DNA of 64,000 nucleotides from Streptomyces curacoi (GTDB lineage Bacteria > Actinomycetota > Actinomycetes > Streptomycetales > Streptomycetaceae). The translations under genes were made by a program, and so were the position numbers. Shown piece after piece: positions 39,696 through 47,246 of the stretch (within the stretch, counting starts at the first letter, position 1; each line of letters starts with the position of its first letter). Under the pieces are notes generated by a model that was not told the origin of the DNA, made no database searches, and saw only the letters and a program-made list of their open reading frames with translations. The stretch is taken from the NCBI RefSeq assembly GCF_001513975.1, contig NZ_KQ947992.1, positions 1 to 64,000 on the forward strand, read 5' to 3'.

Positions 39696-41300
39696 GTGGG
39701 ACGCCACAGCCGCCGCGGGCTCGCCGCCAAGCGCGACGCCACGGAGACAACCGCACGACAGGGGGCTCGGGGGGCACCGCCGGAGACGGGTGCGGCCCAG
39801 CGGGGGCCGTCAGTGCCGGGCGCGGGACCTGGTACGGCCCCGGGTGCACGACCGGGCGCGGCTCCGGGAGCGGGGCAGAGCGGCTGGCCGCAGTCCGTCG
39901 GGTCCGTCGGGACTGGCGGTCGCCGGGTGCCGGGTCCGCCGCCCGTGCAGGGGGCACCGAGACTGCCCGACGGGACGCCTGCACAGGGCGTTCCGCGGCT
40001 GCCGGACGGGACTCCTGCGCATGGCGTGCCCCGTTTCGCCGACGGGACTCCCGCCCATGGCGTTCCCCGTTTCGCCGACGGTACGCCCGCCCACGGCACC
40101 CCCCGCTTCTCCGACGGCACCCCCGCCCACGGCACCCCCCAGGTCCGCAGCGGTCACCCCGAGCAGCGCGAACGCGGTGGCGGCTGGGGCCAGCTGAGGG
40201 GGCGGACCGGGGTCGCGTACGGCGCTTCCGCGGCGGCCGGCGCTCCGCCCGTCCCCGGCGCTCCCGTGCCGCGGCCCCGGCGGGCATCGCCGGCCGAGGG
40301 GCCCCGGCAGGATTACCTCGACGCCTTCGAGGGGGACGTCGACGTCTTCGCGTCCCGTACGTCCGATGCCGCCCACCCCGCCGACCCGTACGCCTCCGTC
40401 ACCGACTGGAACACCGGACCCGGCATCGGCGTCCCGAACGGCACCGACCTCGACGACGACGCCCCGCCGACCGGGGAGCCCGCCTCCACGAAGGGGACCA
40501 AGAGCCGGACCTTCACCGGCATCGCGGCCGCCGCCGTCGTCACCGTACTGGCCGTCGTCGTCGCCGGTGAGGTCACGCAGGGGCGGGACGACAACGACGT
40601 ACAGTCGCAGTCCGCCGCCGATGAGGCGCGGGACGCCCGTGACTCCGCCTCGCGCGGGGACGGGCGGCCGGCGCCCTCCGGTTCGCCGAGCATGGCGCCG
40701 TTGACGTACGACCAGAAGATGGGCGAGAAGTACGCGCTCAGCGCCACGCTCAAGGGCTCGGGGCAGTTCGACGCGATCCCGGGCATCGACAGGGCGCCCG
40801 GCACGGGGCAGAAGTTCACCTACCGCGTGGACGTGGAGCAGGGGCTCGGCCTCGACGGCGAACTCTTCGCCGAGGCCGTGCACAAGACGCTCAACGACGA
40901 CCGGAGTTGGTCCCACAACGGCGCCCGTACCTTCGAGCGCATCTACTCCGGCAAGCCCCGCTTCGTGATCACGCTGGCCAGCCCCGGCACCACCGCCGTC
41001 TGGTGCGCCAAGTCCGGGCTCGACACGACCGAGGACAACGTGTCGTGCGACTCGGCCGCCACCGAGCGCGTGATGATCAATGCGTACAGATGGGCTCAGG
41101 GCTCGAAGACATACGGTGATCGAATCCATGCCTACCGGGAGATGCTGATCAACCACGAGGTCGGCCACCGGCTCGGCTTCAGCCACGTCACCTGCGACAA
41201 GGACGGCGATCTCGCCCCGGTCATGCAGCAGCAGACCAAGTTCCTCGACCACGACGGGATCCGCTGCCGGGCCAACCCCTGGCCGTATCCCGGGAGTTGA
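39696..41300 (+). CDS. DUF3152 membrane-anchored putative metzincin protease
   Basis: The 534-aa protein has a ~265-residue cytoplasmic Pro/Gly-rich part with five copies of a 12-residue motif like GVPRFADGTPAH. One membrane helix (FTGIAAAAVVTVLAVVVAG) follows, then an extracytoplasmic domain. The end of that domain contains LINHEVGHRLGFSH, the extended zinc-protease motif HExxHxxGxxH (H487, E488, H491, H497), followed by CDKDGDLAPVMQQQT with a methionine that could be the Met-turn. Cysteines in that domain could form disulfides. It corresponds to Rv3207c. GTG start. Protease activity is predicted from the motif only. Confidence 0.85.
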   Translation: MGRHSRRGLAAKRDATETTARQGARGAPPETGAAQRGPSVPGAGPGTAPGARPGAAPGAGQSGWPQSVGSVGTGGRRVPGPPPVQGAPRLPDGTPAQGVPRLPDGTPAHGVPRFADGTPAHGVPRFADGTPAHGTPRFSDGTPAHGTPQVRSGHPEQRERGGGWGQLRGRTGVAYGASAAAGAPPVPGAPVPRPRRASPAEGPRQDYLDAFEGDVDVFASRTSDAAHPADPYASVTDWNTGPGIGVPNGTDLDDDAPPTGEPASTKGTKSRTFTGIAAAAVVTVLAVVVAGEVTQGRDDNDVQSQSAADEARDARDSASRGDGRPAPSGSPSMAPLTYDQKMGEKYALSATLKGSGQFDAIPGIDRAPGTGQKFTYRVDVEQGLGLDGELFAEAVHKTLNDDRSWSHNGARTFERIYSGKPRFVITLASPGTTAVWCAKSGLDTTEDNVSCDSAATERVMINAYRWAQGSKTYGDRIHAYREMLINHEVGHRLGFSHVTCDKDGDLAPVMQQQTKFLDHDGIRCRANPWPYPGS

Positions 41301-41320
41301 CGGGTGACTCACATGTCACA

Positions 41321-41349
41321 TTGACATGTGCAGTGAGTTCGTACATATT
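41321..41349 (+). promoter_or_regulatory. Promoter of the leader peptide/peptide ABC operon
   Basis: A perfect -35 TTGACA (41321-41326) is followed after 17 bp by CATATT (41344-41349). The leader-peptide ATG lies 7 nt further on, so the transcript should begin at or one base before the A of the start codon. An imperfect inverted repeat ACTCACATGTCA/TGACATGTG...AGTGAGT overlaps the -35. Repeated TGTACAT/GTACAT motifs overlap the -10, so a repressor could bind here. Confidence 0.7.
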
Positions 41350-41356
41350 TCTGTAC

Positions 41357-41449
41357 ATGTCGACCCGTCACACCTCTTCTCGCGCCGCCATCGAGCTGGC
41401 GCTCATCGGTGTGACCGCCCTGTGCCTGGCCGACATTCACTGTCGCTAG
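41357..41449 (+). CDS. 30-residue cysteine-containing leader peptide
   Basis: The frame begins MSTRHTSSRAAIELALIG and ends VTALCLADIHCR, then TAG. It has no ribosome site, but the ATG coincides with the predicted transcription start. Cysteines lie at positions 23 and 29, just before the stop. Actinobacterial leader peptides of this design (leaderless, short, C-terminal Cys) precede sulfur and cysteine-related operons and act as attenuators. It is followed by ~300 untranslated bases before the substrate-binding protein of a peptide ABC transporter. The regulatory role is inferred. Confidence 0.65.
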   Translation: MSTRHTSSRAAIELALIGVTALCLADIHCR

Positions 41450-41745
41450 ACGCCCGCCCCATGGTGTTGGTGTCGCGATCGCTTTCCTCTCCTGCGAGTC
41501 GCTGACGGGTTTTCGGACCCGCGGCCGGTTCACGGGCTTCCGACGACCTGGCGCCGGGGCAGACGTCTGCACTTCTTCGTCTCACTCCTCGTCAATCCGT
41601 CTCGCCATTCGAGAACCATCGATGCCGGGTCATTGATGGTCGGTCCATCGATTGTCCGGTCCATCGATTGTCCTGTCCGTCGATGCCGGTCCGTCGATGC
41701 TCGGCCCATCAGCGCGGGACTCATCAATCCGAGAGGTCGTCTCCG
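41450..41745 (+). repeat. Untranslated leader with CATCGAT repeats before the ABC operon
   Basis: The leader between the peptide stop and the binding-protein start holds repeated units: GGTCCATCGATTGTCC twice in tandem (41642-41673), then two shorter GGTCCGTCGATGC-like copies to 41700, with isolated CCATCGATG (41617) and CATTGATGG (41631) before. ATCGAT is palindromic, so many alternative pairings are possible. A GC hairpin region with GGTTTTCGGACCCGCGGCC lies near 41508-41530. The region could form terminator/antiterminator structures; none is proven. Confidence 0.5.
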
Positions 41746-43473
41746 ATGCGTCAACCGTCCGTCATAGCGCGCCGCGTGGCCGCGGCATCCGTCAGCCTGG
41801 TCGTGGCAGCGGGCGCCGCCGCCTGCGGGCCCGAGGACAACGATGCCAACGGCGCCGGCGGCGACTCCACGCCCCACAAGGGCGGCACGCTCACGGTCCT
41901 GAACGCCAACCCGCAGCAGGACTTCGATCCGGCCCGCCTGTACACCTCCGGCGGCGGCAACGTGCCCTCCCTCGTCTTCCGCACGCTCACCACCCGCAAC
42001 CGCGAGAACGGGGAGGCCGGCGCCAAGGTCGTCCCCGACCTCGCCACCGACACCGGGCGCCCGAACAAGGACGCCACCGTCTGGACGTACACCCTCAAGG
42101 AGGGACTCAAGTACGAGGACGGCACCCCGATCACCTCGGCCGACATCAAGTACGGCATCGAGCGCTCCTTCGCCCCCGAACTCTCCGGAGGCGCTCCCTA
42201 CTTGAGGGACTGGCTGGTCGGCGGGGCCGACTACGAGGGGCCGTACAAGGACAGGGGCGACAAGGGCGGGCTGGACTCGATCGAGACGCCGGACGCGCGG
42301 ACCATCGTCTTCCATCTCGCCAAGCCCGAGGGCGAGTTCCCGTACCTGGCGACCCAGACGCAGTTCGCACCCGTACCGAAGGACAAGGACACCGGTACGA
42401 AGTACGAGGAGCACCCGATCTCGTCCGGGCCGTACAAGGTCGTCAGGAACGAGAACGACGGCGAGCGGCTCGTCCTGGAGCGCAACACCTACTGGTCGGC
42501 CTCGACGGACGCCGAGCGCAAGGCCTACCCGGACAAGATCGACGTGCGGTCGGGGCTCGACTCGTCCGTGATCAACCAGCGGCTGTCCGCGTCTCAGGGT
42601 GCGGACGCGGCCGCGGTCACCACGGACACCAATCTCGGCCCGGCCGAGCTCGCCAAGGTGACGGGCGACAAGGAACTTGCTTCGCGTGTCGGCACCGGGC
42701 ACTTCGGCTACACCAACTACATCGCGTTCAACCCGACGATCAAGCCGTTCGACAACGTCAAGGTGAGGCAGGCGATCGCCTACGCGATCGACCGGTCCTC
42801 CGTGATCAACGCGGCCGGCGGTTCCGCGCTGGCCGAGCCCGCCACCACCTTCCTGCCGAACCAGAAGTCCTTCGGCCACACCCCCTACGACCACTTCCCG
42901 GCGGGCGAGTCCGGCAACGCGGCGAAGGCCAGGGAACTGCTGAAGGAGGCCGGTCACGCGAACGGCCTGACCGTCACGCTGACCCACTCCAACGCCAAGG
43001 ACTTCGAGACCAGCCCCGAGATCGCCACCGCGATCCAGGACGCGCTGAAGAAGGCCGGCATCACGGTCAGGCTGCAGGGACTGGAGGAGAACGACTACTC
43101 CGACAAGATCCACAACGTGAAGACCGAGCCCGGTTTCTTCCTCGCCCACTGGGGTGCCGACTGGCCCTCCGGCGGCCCCTTCCTCGTCCCGATCTTCGAC
43201 GGCCGGCAGATCGTCAAGGACGGCGCGAACTTCAACACGGGCCTGCTCGACGACAAGTCGGTCAATGCCGAGATTGACGCGATCAACAAGTTGACCGATC
43301 TTGACGCCGCAGCCAAGCGCTGGGGTGCACTGGACAAGAAGATCGGCGAGCAGGCGCTGACCGTGCCGCTGTTCCACCCCGTCTACAAGCGGCTCTACGG
43401 CAAGGACGTCAAGAACGTCGTGATCAGCGACTGGACCGGCGTACTGGACATTTCCCAGGTCGCGGTCAAGTAG
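41746..43473 (+). CDS. Peptide ABC transporter substrate-binding lipoprotein
   Basis: The 575-aa family 5 (DppA/OppA-type) extracellular solute-binding protein has a signal peptide with twin Arg and lipobox GAAAC (C27). The mature part carries the cluster signature: GGTLTVLNANPQQDFDPARLY, VWTYTLKEGLKYEDGTPITSADIKYGIERSF, PISSGPYKVV, NVKVRQAIAYAIDRSSVIN and HWGADWPSGGPFLVPIFDGRQI. ATG 41746 follows GAGAGG. It binds oligopeptides, dipeptides or related substrates. It lies directly downstream of the attenuator-like leader and upstream of the permeases. Confidence 0.93.
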   Translation: MRQPSVIARRVAAASVSLVVAAGAAACGPEDNDANGAGGDSTPHKGGTLTVLNANPQQDFDPARLYTSGGGNVPSLVFRTLTTRNRENGEAGAKVVPDLATDTGRPNKDATVWTYTLKEGLKYEDGTPITSADIKYGIERSFAPELSGGAPYLRDWLVGGADYEGPYKDRGDKGGLDSIETPDARTIVFHLAKPEGEFPYLATQTQFAPVPKDKDTGTKYEEHPISSGPYKVVRNENDGERLVLERNTYWSASTDAERKAYPDKIDVRSGLDSSVINQRLSASQGADAAAVTTDTNLGPAELAKVTGDKELASRVGTGHFGYTNYIAFNPTIKPFDNVKVRQAIAYAIDRSSVINAAGGSALAEPATTFLPNQKSFGHTPYDHFPAGESGNAAKARELLKEAGHANGLTVTLTHSNAKDFETSPEIATAIQDALKKAGITVRLQGLEENDYSDKIHNVKTEPGFFLAHWGADWPSGGPFLVPIFDGRQIVKDGANFNTGLLDDKSVNAEIDAINKLTDLDAAAKRWGALDKKIGEQALTVPLFHPVYKRLYGKDVKNVVISDWTGVLDISQVAVK

Positions 43474-43505
43474 TCCATGCGGTCAATGGATCTGGTCAAG
43501 TCATC

Positions 43506-44558
43506 ATGAGCGAGGCCTTGTTGACCTCCCAGCCCCCCGGGACGGACACCGCCGTCCCGGGGGCGTCGGGGGCTCGTCAGTTCTGGCGGCGGCTGCGGAC
43601 GCAGCGCGCCGCCCTCGTCGCGGCGGCCGTCGTCGCGCTGCTCGTCCTGGTCGCGCTCGCCGCACCGCTGCTCACCGCGATCGAGGGCCAGGACCCGACC
43701 ACCTACCACCCGTCCCTGGTGGACTCCGCGCGCGGAGGCGTGCCCATCGGGTCGTTCGGCGGAGTGAGCGCCGAACACTGGCTCGGCGTCGAACCGCAGA
43801 CCGGCCGGGACCTGTTCGCACGGCTCGTGTATGGCGCGCGCGTGTCGCTCGGTGTCGCGCTGGCGGCGACCGTGGTCCAGCTCCTGCTGGGTGTCGTCAT
43901 CGGCGTCGCGGCCGGGCTCGGCAACCGCTGGGTGGATCTCCTCCTGACCCGGATCGCCGACATCTTCGTGGCCATGCCGCTGATGGTCGTCGCGCTAGCC
44001 CTGCTCGCCGTCGTGCCCACGAGCTTCCCGCGCCCCGTCCTGGTCGCGCTGGTCGTCGGACTGGTCTCCGGCTGGGCCACGCTCGCCAAGATGGTGCGCG
44101 CGCAGACCCTCACCCTCAAGGAACTCGACTATGTCGCCGCGGCCCGGCTCAGCGGCTGGAGCACCGTCCGGATCGCCCGCCGCGAACTGCTCCCGGGTCT
44201 CGCCGCCCCCGTCATCACGTTCGCGGCCATCCTCGTCCCCTCGAACATCACCGTGGAGGCGGCCCTGTCCTTCCTCGGCGTGGGTGTGAAGCCGCCGACG
44301 CCCTCCTGGGGGCAGATGCTCACCTCCGCGGACGTCTGGTACCAGGCGGCACCGCAGTATCTGCTGCTGCCCGCGGGCGCGCTGTTCGTGACCGTCCTCG
44401 CCTTCACCGTGCTCGGCGACGGCGTCCGCACGGCCCTCGACCCGCGCGCGGCCTCCCGGCTGCGCATCGGGACGGGGCGCGGGCGCGAAGCGAAACCGGA
44501 GACGAAGGGGGAGACGAGCCGGAAGGCACGGCGGGAGACGAAGGGGGTGGCGTCATGA
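43506..44558 (+). CDS. Peptide ABC transporter permease (DppC-like)
   Basis: The 350-aa protein has a first helix (ALVAAAVVALLVLVALAAPLL), a long loop with LGVEPQTGRDLFARLVYGARVSLGVALAATVV, and five further helices. The EAA-like coupling motif is ELDYVAAARLSGWSTVRIARRELLPGLAAPVI. The order of permeases is inverted compared with dppBC in enteric bacteria. The C-terminal ~25 residues form a basic/acidic repeat (AKPETKGETSRKARRETKG). The stop overlaps the next permease start by ATGA. ATG 43506 lies 32 bp after the binding protein stop. Confidence 0.92.
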   Translation: MSEALLTSQPPGTDTAVPGASGARQFWRRLRTQRAALVAAAVVALLVLVALAAPLLTAIEGQDPTTYHPSLVDSARGGVPIGSFGGVSAEHWLGVEPQTGRDLFARLVYGARVSLGVALAATVVQLLLGVVIGVAAGLGNRWVDLLLTRIADIFVAMPLMVVALALLAVVPTSFPRPVLVALVVGLVSGWATLAKMVRAQTLTLKELDYVAAARLSGWSTVRIARRELLPGLAAPVITFAAILVPSNITVEAALSFLGVGVKPPTPSWGQMLTSADVWYQAAPQYLLLPAGALFVTVLAFTVLGDGVRTALDPRAASRLRIGTGRGREAKPETKGETSRKARRETKGVAS

Positions 44559-45404
44559 CCGGTCTCGGCGGTTTCGTACTGCGCCGCGCTCTCGGCGCAG
44601 TGGTCACCCTGTTCGCCCTCTCGGTCATCATCTACGTCGTCTTCTACGTCACCCCCGGCAACGTCGCCCAGATCACCTGCGGTCCGCGCTGCTCGCCGGC
44701 CCAGGTGCAGCAGGTCGCCGGGCAACTGCACCTCGACGACCCGCTGTACACCCGCTACTGGCACTTCCTCCAGGGCCTCCTCGTCGGCCAGGACTACTCC
44801 ACCGGCACCTCGGTCCAGCACTGCTCGGCGCCCTGCCTCGGGCTGTCGTACCGGAGCGACCAGCAGGTCACGGGGCTCATCCTGACGAAGCTTCCGGTCA
44901 CGGCCTCGCTGGCGCTCGGTGCCATGGTGCTGTGGCTGGTCCTCGGCGTCGGCACCGGTGTGCTGTCGGTGTGGCGGCGCGGCCGGCTCACCGAGCGGCT
45001 GCTGACCACGTTCACCCTCGCGGGCATGTCCACGCCCGTGTTCGTCATCGGCCTCGTCCTGATGATCGTCGTCTGCGGGCAACTGGAGCTGCTGCGTCCG
45101 CACCTTCCGGGCCTACGGCGTCGGCGAGCGGGCGATCATCTGGCGGCACGGCCTGCGCGGTGCGCTGGCCCCGCTCATCGCCGTGAACGCCAACAACATC
45201 GGCGTCCTGTTCGGCGGAGCCGTGCTCACCGAGACGCTGTTCGGCCTGCCCGGCATCGGCCGGGAGATGGTCGAGGCGGTCAAGGTCGTCGATCTGCCGG
45301 TGGTCGTCGGCATGGTCCTGGTGACCGGCTTCTTCGTGGTTCTCGCCAACGCCGTCGCGGACGTCCTGTACGCGGTGGCCGACCGACGGGTGGTACTGGC
45401 ATGA
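44555..45404 (+). pseudogene. Peptide ABC permease (DppB-like) with internal deletion/frameshift
   Basis: The first ~180 codons are a normal DppB-type permease: FVLRRALGAVVTLFALSVIIYVVFYVTPG, LPVTASLALGAMVLWLVLGVGTGVLS and STPVFVIGLVLMIVVCGQL. At about 45090-45100 the frame breaks. The end of the gene, in another frame, resumes inside the EAA loop (RTFRAYGVGERAIIWRHGLRGALAPL) and continues to FFVVLANAVADVLYAVADRRVVLA with its stop at 45402-45404. About 50-60 residues between helices 4 and 5 are missing. Continuing in the first frame instead fuses, after ~100 unrelated residues, to the ATPase gene. The transporter would be inactive unless another permease replaces it. Confidence 0.85.
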
Positions 45405-47029
45405 GTCTGGTCGACGTCACGGACCTGACGGTCGAGTTCGGTCCCCTGCGCGCCGTGGACGGACTCTCCTTCCGTCTGGAGCAGGGCGCCGCCCTCGCCC
45501 TCGTCGGCGAGTCCGGCTCCGGCAAGTCCACCGTCGCCGCCGCCCTGCTCGGCCTGCACCGCGGCACGGGCGCGCGGGTCGGCGGCGCGATCGAGGTGGC
45601 CGGCGTCGACGTACAGGAGGCGCCGGAGGAGGCGCTGCGGCGGCTGCGCGGCGGGAAGGCCGCGATGGTGTTCCAGGACCCGCTGTCGTCCCTGGACCCG
45701 TACTACGCGATCGGGGACCAGATCGCCGAGGTGTACCGCGTCCACACGCGTGCCTCGCGCCGAGCGGCACGCGCGCGTGCCGTGGAGGTGCTGGACCGGG
45801 TCGGCATCCCGGACCCGGCGCGGCGGTCCCGCTCGCGCCCCCACGAGTTCAGCGGCGGCATGCGCCAGCGTGCCCTCATCGCCATGGCGCTGGCCTGCGA
45901 GCCCGACCTGCTGATCGCCGACGAACCGACGACCGCGCTCGACGTGACCGTCCAGGCGCAGCTCCTCGACCTTCTGCACACCCTCCGCGAGGAGACCGGC
46001 ATGGGGCTTCTCCTCGTCACCCACGATGTCGGCGTCGCCGCCGAGAGCGTCGACGAGGTGCTCGTGATGCGGCACGGGCGGTCGGTGGAGCACGGCCCGG
46101 TCGTCGCCGTACTGGGATCGCCCGCGCAGACGTACACGCGCGAACTGCTCGGCGCCGTCCCCCGCGTGGACGCGCCGCGCACCGCCTCCGAGGCGGCGGA
46201 GGAACCGGCGGAGGAACCGGCCGAAGGGCCCGCACAGGTCGTCCTGGAGGCGACCGGTCTCCGGCGTGCCTTCGGGCGCGGGAAGCGCGCGTTCACCGCG
46301 GTGGACGACGTGTCGCTGACGATCCACCGCGGCGAGACCGTCGGGATCGTGGGGGAGAGCGGCAGCGGAAAGACGACGCTGGGGCGCATGCTGGTCGGCC
46401 TGCTGGAACCGACGGCGGGAGAGGTCCGATACGAGGGGCACGCGCGCGTGGGCGTCGATCCGGCCGTTCAGATGGTCTTCCAGGACCCCGTCTCCTCTCT
46501 CAATCCCCGGCGCAGCGTGGGCGAGTCGATCGCCGACCCGCTGCGCGCGCGTGGCAGAGGGAGGGACGAGGGGCGCATCCGGGGGCGGGTGCGGGAACTG
46601 CTGGAGCGCGTGGGACTCGACGCGGCGCACTACGACCGCTACCCGCACGAGTTCAGCGGCGGCCAGCGCCAGCGCATCGGCATCGCCCGGGCGCTCGCCG
46701 CCGACCCGCGCGTCATCGTCTGCGACGAGCCCGTCTCGGCACTCGACGTCACCACACAGGCCCAGGTGGTCGCCCTGCTCGGCGAGTTGCAGCGCGAACT
46801 GGGACTCGCGCTCGTCTTCGTGGCCCACGACCTCGCCGTCGTGCGGCAGGTCAGCGACCGGGTGGTGGTGATGCGGCGCGGACGGATCGTCGAACAGGGC
46901 CCGGCCGACGAGGTGTACGACAATCCGCAGGACCCGTACACCAAGCAGCTCCTGGCCGCCGTACCGGCACTCGACCCGCGGATCGCGGCCCTGCGGCGAG
47001 CCGCCCGACGGGAGTTGGCCGCGGTGTGA
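45401..47029 (+). CDS. Fused double ATPase of peptide ABC transporter (DppD-DppF-like)
   Basis: The 542-aa protein has two complete ABC ATPase domains in one chain. The first has GESGSGKST, FQDPLSSLDP, EFSGGMRQRA, LIADEPTTALDV and THDVG. The second begins near residue 285 and has GESGSGKTT, FQDPVSSLNP, EFSGGQRQRI, IVCDEPVSALDV and AHDLA. An acidic Glu/Pro/Ala linker (EAAEEPAEEPAEGPAQ) joins them. It ends with the oligopeptide-type cap region (NPQDPYTKQLLAAVP). ATG 45401 overlaps the preceding permease stop by 4 bp. It energises uptake with the two permeases, one of which is damaged. Confidence 0.93.
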   Translation: MSLVDVTDLTVEFGPLRAVDGLSFRLEQGAALALVGESGSGKSTVAAALLGLHRGTGARVGGAIEVAGVDVQEAPEEALRRLRGGKAAMVFQDPLSSLDPYYAIGDQIAEVYRVHTRASRRAARARAVEVLDRVGIPDPARRSRSRPHEFSGGMRQRALIAMALACEPDLLIADEPTTALDVTVQAQLLDLLHTLREETGMGLLLVTHDVGVAAESVDEVLVMRHGRSVEHGPVVAVLGSPAQTYTRELLGAVPRVDAPRTASEAAEEPAEEPAEGPAQVVLEATGLRRAFGRGKRAFTAVDDVSLTIHRGETVGIVGESGSGKTTLGRMLVGLLEPTAGEVRYEGHARVGVDPAVQMVFQDPVSSLNPRRSVGESIADPLRARGRGRDEGRIRGRVRELLERVGLDAAHYDRYPHEFSGGQRQRIGIARALAADPRVIVCDEPVSALDVTTQAQVVALLGELQRELGLALVFVAHDLAVVRQVSDRVVVMRRGRIVEQGPADEVYDNPQDPYTKQLLAAVPALDPRIAALRRAARRELAAV

Positions 47030-47246
47030 CCGACCGTGCGAGCCGGTGTCCTGTGACGATCCGTATGCGCTTGATCTCCTAGCGCGACGGAACGCGGTCT
47101 GCACGGGAAAGTTACGACCGTTCACCCCTTTTGGTGGTGCGATGGACAACCGTCCGTCGCGCCACCGCCTTGTCCGCATACGTTCTTCCCGCTGCGAGCC
47201 GCCCGGGCAACGGCGGCTCCCCTTACGGGAGATCGGGGGTGTACTG

